Positions 35,607 through 45,400 of a stretch of 64,000 nucleotides of DNA are shown one piece after another; within the stretch, counting starts at the first letter, position 1, and every line of letters begins with the position of its first letter. Both the position numbers and the translations under genes were made by a program. Origin of the DNA: Hyaloscypha bicolor E (Eukaryota; Ascomycota; Leotiomycetes; Helotiales; Hyaloscyphaceae); the NCBI RefSeq assembly GCF_002865645.1, contig NW_020194558.1, positions 1,764,014 to 1,828,013 on the forward strand, given 5' to 3'. Under the pieces are notes generated by a model. That model was not told where the DNA came from. It saw only the letters and a list, made by a program, of their open reading frames with translations, and made no database searches.

Positions 35607-36718
35607 TTTCCATTCCTAAAGCTGCTCGACGCAGCTGCACTGCATGTCGGGGCTGATAAGTTATACCCTACAGTCAGTTCCATTGGTCCTGAATTTTGGC
35701 TTCACACAAGACTAACAATTCTCTAGCTCACAGCGGCGTACAATACAGCTGTTCCTAGCGATATTTTTTATGTCTTCCCCGGGACCTACAATGAGCAGAT
35801 TGTGATCGCCATAGACAACATCACGTTCCAAGGCTCCTCGCATCCTAGTCTAAATACTGCTGAAAATAATGCAACAATCACGAACGCAGTCACTGCAAGC
35901 GACGGAGGCAATGATGCAAGCTGTCTGCACTACCTTATCCTCCCCGCTAACCACCCCGCAGCAACGCTTCTCGTCACAGCATCCAATTTCAAATTATACA
36001 ACATAAACGTTGAAAACACAGGCGGACAAGACAACCACGCCGCCGTACTTTCCTCCCTTGGGTCGAACAACGGCTTCTACGCTTGCAGCTTCAAGAGTTG
36101 GCAGAACACGGTGTACGCGCATAAGGAAAGCGAGTTCTTCTCAAGGTGTTATATTGAAGGTGCCGTGGACTCCGTGGTTGGGATTACGGGACAGGCGTGG
36201 CTTCAGGGATGTACGCTGGCGGCGTTGAGGGCGAAGGGGTGGATTACGGCGCAGGGATGGGCGAGCAGTGATTCGACGGGATTATTTGTTTTTGATAAGG
36301 GCTGAGTTGTGATTTCTTCCTTGCCGCTTAGAAGAGCGGATCGAGGATTGGACGCGTAGTGGAGGCTGACTTATGATGGGTAGTGAAATCACAGTGGGAC
36401 CCAGTGCAGCAAGTAGAACGAAAGGGAGCACGTACAGTACCTAGGGAGGTCATGGGGAGACTATGTCCGCGCCGTTTTCCAGAACAGTGATCTGGGGGGT
36501 ATCACTGCTGCTGCTGGATGGGATAGTACGCCTATTCTATTTTCTGTCTTACCCTAAGCTTACAGAAGATAGGCATGACCGACGATCAAGTCACAACGAA
36601 TGTCCTGTTTGAGGAGTACAACAACAAGAACGGTGCAGGTGCCAGGGTCTCACGGGCAAAAAAATTAACAGCCCCACAGTTGATCTCCTCGATTCTGTGC
36701 TCAACGTCTTTGAATTAG
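35607..36718 (+). pseudogene. CE8 pectin methylesterase, disrupted
   Basis: Pectinesterase (CE8) relic; intact homologues demethylate plant pectin outside the cell. The recognisable parts are: partial exon to 35672 (HVGADKLYPT), intron 35673-35726, main exon 35727-36305 (IFYVFPGTYNEQIVIAIDNI, FYACSFKSWQNTVYAH, GAVDSVVGITGQAWLQGC), then VGPSAASRTKGSTY at 36394-36435, LGRSWGDYVRAVFQNSDLGG from 36438, and a last exon 36573-36718. Lesions: no start codon or signal peptide is found; TGA at 36303 follows FDKG; TACAGTA at 36433-36439 adds five bases and shifts the frame between STY and LGRSW; and the catalytic QDT motif reads QNT (D to N). The 3' intron (GTACGC donor) still joins in frame. Confidence 0.8.
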
Positions 36719-37833
36719 GTGGATGCTAAGTATGTGGACTTGGGTGCTGCTTGATTTTGGTGAGGTTTGGGTGGGGGCGTGAGCGAGCCCCTTTTCACCT
36801 CGCTCGCTTATTGTGGGGGAGGAAAGGGGTTGAAATTGTAAATATTCTCCATAATTGGTCAACACCTCCTCCGATTGTGTCTCCGTCTTATAAGCATATG
36901 CATTAGTGTAAGGTGGTGCCTTTCAAACCCCTCGCTTCGTAACATACTCAGACATGCACTTTGATTTATCCTTGCAGCATGCTCAGGGGATTGTCCAAAC
37001 AAGTTGAAGCATGGGTATTATTCTTGCAGCCAGGAGAGGCAAACCTCTAATTTTGCGAGTTCTAATAGGATTTCTGTAGTGATGAGCCGTGCGTCAAGGT
37101 GAGGGTTGAACATTGAGAAATAAGCGACATGAATGCTTGCCCCCTCTCATGGCCATGACTTCAAGTGATTCGCAACATTCGCGGTTGAATATTTTGAATT
37201 TAACGAGTAACGTCTGTCCCTGCGTAGCGAGACGCACCCTGTCACGAGACGAATCTATGGTTTTGGAACCATAAAAATTTTCTTAGCAAGTCTACGAAGT
37301 TGTTATTAGTATATTACTTTCTTTAACTAATTCTCCATAAGAAGACTACTTAGCAATAGAGAAAAGACTATAATTGATCATACTACTGATTGTGACGGCT
37401 GGTGTCACATGGTTGATACGGACATGGTTTCAGCCAAAGGGGTTGGTTTTAGCTAAGGTTCCAAGCTATGATTCAAACCAAGCTCGCTTCCAAAGCTCAG
37501 CGTTTCAGTGGTCTTGGCCGTACCTACTTATCCACTGCCACACCTCACTCCTTCTCTCCTTAGCTTTAGATTCTGTAGGACATTGGAATCATAGATCTTT
37601 GAGCATCGTTCCATTGCTTTGTTCCTGCCGTCACACTGATCGTTTTAATTACACCACCGATCGCCGCTTTAGCTATTACCCCCTGCTAAATCGCGACTAT
37701 TAGAGTCTCTTCAAAATTCGGAGCACTTAGGGAAAGGTCCTATAACGAAAGAATATGGCTCCAAATTTTGAAGACACTCAAAAGGGAAAAATAATGAAGT
37801 CCGGGAGTTACTCCGGTGTAAGGAGAGGGGTAT
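36719..37833. other. Accessory DNA without a gene
   Basis: 1.1 kb with no supported gene. A hairpin at 36781-36805 (GAGCGAG/CTCGCTC) lies just after the pectinesterase relic. A perfect short palindrome (TATGGTT-TTGG-AACCATA) lies near 37256-37273. A 109-codon plus-strand frame at 37374-37703 with hydrophobic start has no family match that I can see. Confidence 0.4.
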
Positions 37834-38237
37834 AAACGCCACATGTTTTAGCTTCAGGGTTTAGTGCTTATTAATGTGCATTAGCCTGGTCACAATATAC
37901 TGTATAAATCCAGGCTCGCTATATTTTACTCGGCCACTATTCTTAGGCCTGGTCATGTGCGTGGCGTAGTGTAGCAGGTTTCTCGAACTTTCCATGGGCA
38001 GGTGCGCGGCAGCAGGAGAGCGCTCTCTCGTCTTCTTCCGCATCGCCATCACAACGGTAATATGGACAGAGCCAGTCAAGTATTGGCGTTCCGAAAGTTT
38101 CGCCGTGGAGAGGGTTGATCCGAAAGGCAGTGGGTCTTGGCGTGAAGATTTAGTGTGCTTATATAAGTGTATTCAAAATAGAGAGGTAAATTTATTTCAA
38201 CACTCACTATTCCGTAACTAGTCCAAATGTGGCGTTT
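37834..38237. mobile_element. MITE-like inverted-repeat element (candidate)
   Basis: AAACGCCACAT at 37834-37844 and its exact reverse complement at 38227-38237 bound a 404-bp stretch without coding capacity. Similarity seems to extend inward in degenerate form (GGTTTAGTGCTTATTAA against GGAATAGTGAGTGTTGAAA on the other strand). TA dinucleotides lie just outside both ends, fitting a Tc1/mariner-type duplication. It could be a MITE or a decayed DNA transposon; an 11-bp perfect repeat alone is modest evidence. Confidence 0.4.
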
Positions 38238-40115
38238 TTCTAGAAGGTTCTATAAATAAACTGGACCCACTCGTCCATTGTTGCCTAAAACTACGTTCCT
38301 TTTTCCGCAGCTGCCGGCAACCCCGCACTGCCATCCTTGCGTTGATAAGCCTCATTTACCAAACCCGTGAAGAGAAATAAAGTGTTTTTGGCTGCCGTTC
38401 TCATTACCGGTCTATGAGATACTGCTTTATATGAGCTGACAGAGCATTTACACCCACAGACACCGCAGTCGAATCGCTAGGAAGCATTTGTACACGGATT
38501 CTCATGATACCTACTTGATACGATGCGTCTCTTGGAAACCCTACCGAATGGCGACTTCCGCCTGACTAAACAGTCCCTCGACAATGCGATCCCTCCATAT
38601 GCCATTCTCTCTCACACATGGGGAGATGCAAGCCAAGAGGTCACCTTCGAAGATATGGACCATGGTTCAGGCAAAAACAAAGCAGGATATCAAAAGATCA
38701 GATTCTGCAGCGAACAAGCCTCTCGGGACGGTTTACAGTACTTCTGGATAGACAGCTGTTGTATCAAGAAGTCGAGTGATTCTGAGCTTTCGGAATCCAT
38801 AAACTCAATGTTTCGATGGTACCAGCGTGCCGAAAAGTGCTACGTGTACCTGGCTGATGTCTCAACAACCAAGCGAAAAAGAGGAACCGAGGACGTGCAA
38901 GATACATGGGAGCAGGCGTTTCGAGAAAGCCGATGGTTCACGAGAGGCTGGACGCTCCAAGAGCTGGTCGCTCCAGTTTCAGTTCAGTTCTTCTCTCTAG
39001 AAGGCGAACCACTTGGTGACAAGAGACTGTTGGAAAAAGAACTCCATGAAGTAACGGATATTGACGTTCGAGCTCTTCAAGGCGATCCCCTACCGAATTT
39101 CACCGTTCCTGATCGGATGTCTTGGGCAAAGAAACGCCAGACTACACGTCAAGAAGACAAAGCATACTCCTTGCTTGGCATTTTTGGCGTCCACATGCCT
39201 CCGATCTATGGCGAAGGAGAAGAAAACTCATTCAGAAGACTCCGAGAAGCCATCAGAACAGCGAGTAGTGAGCTTTGCAATTTCCATATCAAGTGATAGA
39301 ATGTCTAACCTTGGCACAGATGATCTGCCGTCGAATGCTTCACCCCTAGACAATGTGCCTCGGCGAGAAGTCGCTCACTTCGTTCCTCGTGTGGAAGAAC
39401 AGAAGGTGCTGAACGGCTGGCTTCAGAGCAGAACGCCGTCGCAGATGATTGTCTTGCAGGGTATGGGTGGCTCGGGCAAGACACAGCTGGCACTTCAATG
39501 TTGCCAAATAGCCAGAGAGTCTGGCTTCATAGCTACGTTTTGGATAAACGCCTCGTCACCGGTCACCGTGGCACAGAGCTATCGATCCATGTCACGCATC
39601 ATTTCCCCTGGAATCGATGTTGGAAATGATGAAGGCGAGGCAATTTCTCTGGTCCAGATTCAGATGAAGAAATGGACTGGCAGGTGGCTACTTGTTTTCG
39701 ACAACTATAACAATCCAAACTCCTTCCAACAGCGGCCTATTAGAGATTACATTCCTGGCCAAGGTGGACATGTGATCTTTACTAGTCGACACAAAGATTC
39801 ATCTCGCCTGGGCCTTACAATGGACCTCTCTAGAATGACTGAAGATGAAGGCATTAGATTGCTATTACACTTCATCCCCGGTTCCAAGAACTCCGAGGCT
39901 AGCGAGGTTGTTGCCCTGCTTGGTTACTTAGCTTTAGCAATTGATCAAGCTGGAGCATATATTCATTCTCGCCTCCTTTCCCTCAGCCAGTTTGTCTCAC
40001 ACTACAAGAAGCGGAAGATGAGAGTCCTCGAAGAGATCCCGGACGAGTGGGAGTATCATGATCTACAGGATCCGGACCATATGCGACGTCTTAGTGTTTT
40101 CACCACCTGGGATAT

Positions 40116-40442
40116 TGTTGAATTGGTACTAGCTTACTAGTCCTTCCAGTACCAGGTTCAACTACTAATATTAGCTTCGCCACTCTCATTTATAATGGTT
40201 TACTATGGAAGCCTATGGAATAGCTCACTATGGAAGCTCAGGGAACGCTCACTAATATATATGAGTCATCTGATTTATAATATACTGGAGGAAATCGCCA
40301 CCCACTAGTGGGTATATAAGAACTGTACTTTAGATTCCCTCCTCTCCTTTTTTACTCTTCACTCTCTTGTATCTAGTCATTCTGCAGACTGTCAACCTCC
40401 AATATATCGATTTATCACCAATATATCGATCACTTTCCAATA
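40116..40442 (+). mobile_element. Solo LTR inside the NLR gene, 5-bp TSD
   Basis: The 327-bp insert starts TGTTGAATTGG and ends TTTCCAATA. It is flanked by GATAT at 40111-40115 and 40443-40447, a perfect 5-bp target-site duplication. The ends fit an LTR (TGTTG...CAACA) whose last CA has become TA, a RIP-type change. It contains a TATA-like box and a pyrimidine-rich stretch but no coding sequence, so it is a solo LTR, probably of a Copia-type element by its ends. Strand is given by the TATA box. Confidence 0.85.
40313..40320 (+). promoter_or_regulatory. TATA-like box of the solo LTR
   Basis: TATATAAG inside the LTR, followed by a CT-rich tract and TTGTATCTAGTC. It lies about 130 bp upstream of an in-frame ATG (40446) of the TPR-coding half of the NLR gene. 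Whether it is active is not visible. Confidence 0.45.
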
Positions 40443-40970
40443 GATATGTCTTTGGACCTGATTAAGGGGAACGAAGAAGAGAAAAGCCAGAAACTCCAAT
40501 TTCTTACTCTGGCTTCATTTATGGATCCATATCAAATATCAGAAGTTTACTTTCGGTCGTACAGCGCCGGCAACGACGTTACCTGGATGGAATTTTTAAA
40601 GACTGGCGGTCAGTGGGACACCGAAAAGCTGGCCGATGTGCTGGTGGAATTCTCACGACTTTCACTTATACAGTCGTTTGACCGTCGCGAGAATGACTCC
40701 TTATTCTCAATCCACCCACTGATTTGCGATTGCATAAAATTTCGGAAAACTACAGACGCAATGTCAACAGTGACCGAATTAACGAATATGCTGGCCACAT
40801 TTCTTCGAACTCACGATATTGACTATCTGCCTCTGGGGTCGAATCAAGAGACAACTCGTCATATCAATGCATGGAGTGAAGTCAACGATAACATTCTTCA
40901 AAGTTCTTCCGAATCCATGCCCGCTATGAATAATGAAGCAGTTAAACTTTTTACAATGGTATATAAGTCC

Positions 40971-41891
40971 CAAGGGCAGTACGACGAGGCCGAGAGACTG
41001 TGCAATCGGGCGCTGGAAGGGCACGAGGAGAAGCTAGGGCCGATGCACCCCGACACGCTAAACACGGTCCAGAACCTAGCGATCATCTATCGGAATCAGG
41101 GCCGGTACGACGAGGCCGAGCAGCTATACGGGCGGGCAGTAGAAGGGCACGAGGAGAAGCTAGGGCCGATGCACCCCGAGACGCTAGGAACGGCCCAGAA
41201 CCTAGCGGTTGTCTATTGGAATCAGGGCCGGTACGACGAGGCTGAGCAGCTATACGGGCGGGTGCTGGAAGGGTACGAGGAGAAGCTAGGGCCGATGCAT
41301 CCCGAGACGCTGGGAACGGTTCAGAACCTAGCGGTTGTCTATCAGAATCAGGGCCGGTACGACGAGGCTGAGCAGCTATACGGGCGGGTGCTGGAAGGGT
41401 ACGAGGAGAAGCTAGGGCCGATACATCCCGATATGCTAAGAACGGCCCAGAACCTAGCGGTTGTCTATCGGAATCAGGGCCGGTACGACGAGGCCGAGCA
41501 GCTATACGGGCGGGTGCTGGAAGGGTACGAGGAGAAGCTAGGGCCGATGCACCCCGAGACGCTAGGAACGGTCCAGAACCTAGCGGTTGTCTATCGGGAT
41601 CAGGACCGGTATAATGAGGCCGAGCAACTATATAACCGGGCGCTAGAAGGGCACGAGAAGAAGCTGGGGCCAATACACCCTGATACGTTAGAGACAGTTA
41701 ATGGCCTAGCGACTCTCTACCAAAAGCAGAGCCGGTATAATAAGGCTGAGCAGCTATACCGGCGGGCGCTAGAAGGGCGCAAGGAGAAGCTGGGACTAAC
41801 GCACCCCGATACACTAAGAACGGTTAATAGCCTAGCGAATATCTACCGGGAGCAAGGCCGGCACGAGGAGGGCAACTTGTTAGGTATTTCT
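40971..41891 (+). repeat. 126-bp coding repeats (kinesin-light-chain-like TPRs)
   Basis: Seven complete 126-bp units (40971-41852) and a truncated eighth encode 42-residue TPRs of consensus QGRYDEAEQLYGRVLEGYEE plus KLGPMHPETLGTVQNLAVVY. Units 2-5 are nearly identical at DNA level, while units 1, 6 and 7 diverge. This suggests recent unit duplication or gene conversion. The repeat is GC-richer than the rest of the gene and shows no RIP signature. The antisense open frame at 41083-41673 is a by-product. Confidence 0.92.
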
Positions 41892-41894
41892 TAA

Positions 41895-42264
41895 TCCTTA
41901 GTCTGACTTGCGTGGTAATGTAGGTAAATTGCAGCCTGCCTCCAGCCCGCCTCCTATGTGCTATAGCAGCTTATATACACAAGCCCTCTCAGGCTCGTGA
42001 GTAACAGCAGTAGGTAGAGTAGATTCTAGAAGGCTGAGTAATTACAAAGTAATAGATAGTTGGCCACGTGAGGATAGCCACTAGTTCTAGAAAGTTCGTA
42101 GGCGTTTGGTTTGAAATTGCAAAGTTGATACGGCAAGAACTAATTGGGTATATTAATGTGAACGATGGCAATATCTTCTAGGATATTCATCCGATGCAGA
42201 AGATAGCAGACACTCAATCGCAAAAAGCCTTGAACACAATTTATTTCCACAAAGACAGTGTGTC
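41895..42264. other. 3' flank of the NLR gene, edge of the repeat block
   Basis: 370 bp of normal-to-low GC sequence without a gene; the last unit before retroelement sequence starts. Confidence 0.45.
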
Positions 42265-42447
42265 TGTTACGTGGATAATGGAGGTCACGTTACCGTGACA
42301 TGACGTAAGCGATACCTTAGAAGTAGCGCTTCCCTTATATAGTAATGAATCATCTTTCACACTTCACTCAACTCACCCCTCTTGTGTAATAAGTGGTAGC
42401 AATTATCGGATTCGCACATATTGTAATACGACCTGGGAATCTCTTCA
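42265..42447 (+). repeat. Possible LTR and primer-binding site
   Basis: Sequence starting TGTTACGTGG and ending CTCTTCA, containing the perfect hairpin GTCACG-TTAC-CGTGAC (42284-42299) and a TTATATAG TATA-like box near 42333. It is followed by TTTTGGTAGCA, which resembles the tRNA-Met primer-binding site of Gypsy elements. I could not find a matching 3' copy, so boundaries are tentative. Confidence 0.4.
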
Positions 42448-45400
42448 TTTTGGTAGCATTTCCGCCCATAATTCGATAACCCTGAAGGGTACGAGCCGTA
42501 TTCAATAACGAGTTCGACCTTCCTATAGGACTTTATTAACCTCGCTTATTAATTCAATCAGTTTCGAGCAACCGGCCATCGATTCGCAAAGAGAACGCAG
42601 ACTATTAATAATATTATTGACCGCCTGGTCCTATAATATCCCGCTATAGTCTCGAATACGATACAAGTTGGTCGCTATAGCCGGTCAGCCTCGGTCGACA
42701 AACTCGTAACTATATAATAACCTTCTTACCCAGCCCCACCGAGTATATGGGCCATTAATAGATCTGTATTTAATACTGCTATTAAGAAATTCGCCCTTCT
42801 TATAGACAAATACTTCCCGCCCCAGAATGAAGGTATAGCCAAAACCGGAAGGAGTATTGAAAACAATAATCACTATACCAAAACTAGTACAGAGCCTTAA
42901 CTAAACAGCCGCTAACCTTCCGAACCAAATAGTAATAGGACTAAAGAAATTCCTAGAATAAATAATAATAGTAGTAATATGGCTAGTATAGCCCTAGTAT
43001 AAGAGTATCTTCTTTCCCTAGAAATAGCTACTAAAATAGCCATACTTATTATATAAATACTAGATAAATGTAATAGATACTAGAGATACTAGTTACTTGG
43101 TAGTAATAGAGCTAAAGTAAATAATAGAGGTAATAAAGAAAATAATAGTTTTAATAATAGAAACCAGAGCTTTAGTAATAGATATAATATAGTTAATACA
43201 AGCGGAATTTCCTTAAAATAGAATCCAGAAAATATTAGTTTTTTTAAACCTAATAATTTCGCAAATATAGAAGATTATAAATATTAAGAAAAGGCTATAA
43301 TCTAGAGAAATATATATCTTTTTATTAATGCCTTTTAATTTAATATATAAGAAGAATATAAAAGTATTATATATATAAATTTATATACTTGCCTATATAA
43401 AGTAGCTTAGAGATAATATATAAAAGAAATCGAAAAAATAATAAAACTTACTTTTTAATTTATACTAGAAGAAGTTATCTTATAGGCAAAATACTTAATA
43501 GACTACTTTAAAGACTTTATACCTAAAGTAATAAAAAAGCTCTAAAATAAAAAATATACTATAGAAAATATAAAGAAAGGTTATAATATTTATAGATATA
43601 TAATAATAGTTATAAGATATATAAAAACTATAGAGATAAATAAGCTATACTAATAGTTCTCTTATATATATAATAATCTCAATCCGGAGCTATAACTATA
43701 TATCTTTATTTTAGATAAGAAAATACTAGTATTAGAATAACTTAAAAACTTAACTAATAAATAGGAAATATAATAAGATATAATTATAGTAAAATATTCC
43801 TGTAATACCTTAATTTAACTAGTTTTATACTTTAATACTAGAGATATAAATCTCAAATATTCATAAAACGGTAATTATTAGGATACTATTTCCGGATTCC
43901 GCCCTTACTAATTCCGGCTATAATAATAGCTATACTAGTTTTAATAAAGAGATAATACTAATTATAAGCAAAATACGAGACCTTTCTTATTACTAAAACC
44001 CAGATATCTCCTTACTATAATATATAAAGAAAATAAAGAAAATAAGACTTATTTTAAAGAAAAGTACTTTAAGTAAGAATATAATAAATAATGGTTTTAT
44101 TAATATTACTAAAATAAAAAAGCTAACCTAGTATCTAATTATATTAATATATTAGAAAATTATAGAAATAAATATAAAAAGAAATTAGAAAATAGTAAAT
44201 ATATTATTATAGAGAAATTTATCTTTTTAGACTTTCTAGTAAATAATATATAATTCCTATAAAACGAGTTCTATTTAGCTATTTCTAATAATATTAAGTC
44301 CTATATTTATAGAAAATATAATAATATTTTCTTATCTCATTTCTAGATATTTAAATATATTTATATTAATACTTATAATAAAATTAATACTAATACTATA
44401 ATAATTCCTAAATTTATAAAGCTTATTACTATAAAAGTTATTAAAGTAATTTCTTATAAAGTTAAATATAAAGCAAATAAGATTTCTTATATATATATAA
44501 AAATATATATATAATTTGGATTAGAAGGGCCTATAAAATTAACTTATATTAATATGGGATATATATATCCTATTATAGGCCAGAAATAGCTAGAAGATTA
44601 TAGAAAAGTTTCCTATAATATTTTCTAATTTATATTTTTTAAAGAAATCCTAAATAAAATTATATTTATAAAATAAGTAATTTTCCTTATATATATACTT
44701 AATATAATAGATAGCTAGAGATACTTTAGTAAGATCTTTATTATAATATAGGTTATAAAATAATTAGAACCAGACCTATTCTTTAATAATAAGTTTCTTT
44801 AGTAAATATTCTTAATTATTAATTACTAGAATTCTATAATTATTATAGAAATATATAATAACCTAGTTATAAATATTATAGTTCTCTATTATATTTTTAA
44901 GATAATATATTATATTCTTATAGCCAGAAAGGTTATTATTTCTCTAAAATTAAGAGTAATAGTTCTAATTTAGTATATACTAGTTTTAGAGAATAAAATA
45001 TATTTCTTTTAAGGAAGCTATATAGATATAAAAAATATAATTCTGAATTATATTAATTTTATTAGTATTATTAATAATATAAATATTATAAAAATAATCT
45101 TAATAAATATAAATCTAGACTAATTAATAAATATTAAAGACTAAGTATTTTTTAGAGCCCTAAGTAACTAAAAGAAAATAAATCTAGTAATTCTATAGAA
45201 AACTAATATAAACTCGAAAGAACCTTAATATAATAAATAATATAAGTTCGGTATTAATAAGCCCTAGAATATACTAGAAATTATATATAAGAATAATATA
45301 TATATTTATAATAAAAATATATAAATAGTATATATTCTATATAATATTATTACCGAATTCCAAGAATATTAGATTAATAGAGGCCTAATTAATATACTAG

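Larger units (their letters stand above)
38523..41894 (+). pseudogene. HET-NB-ARC-TPR gene (fungal NLR), split by an LTR
   Basis: Fungal NLR-type gene of the heterokaryon-incompatibility/allorecognition class. Exon 1 (38523-39267) encodes a HET domain: PPYAILSHTWGD, LQYFWIDSCCI, SRWFTRGWTLQELVAP, LLGIFGVHMPPIYGEGEE. An intron 39268-39349 (GTGAGC donor, GTCTAACC branch, CCCCTAG acceptor) puts it in frame with an NB-ARC domain: P-loop GMGGSGKTQLAL, Walker B WLLVFDN, and HVIFTSRH. At 40115 a 327-bp LTR interrupts the frame, adding a stop after DIVELVLAY. Past the LTR the frame resumes (SLDLIKGNEEEKSQ) exactly in register if one GATAT copy is removed, followed by winged-helix-like sequence and seven 42-residue TPRs plus a partial one. 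Intact length would be about 985 aa. The HET part could still be made; whether the LTR is spliced out is unknown. Confidence 0.85.

Noticed and set aside
37374..37703. 109-codon plus-strand frame with hydrophobic start
   Set aside because: No recognisable family, no splice or promoter context; left as non-coding accessory DNA.
41083..41673. 196-codon minus-strand frame across the TPR repeats
   Set aside because: It is the antisense of the 126-bp repeats and repeats with the same period; no independent domain.
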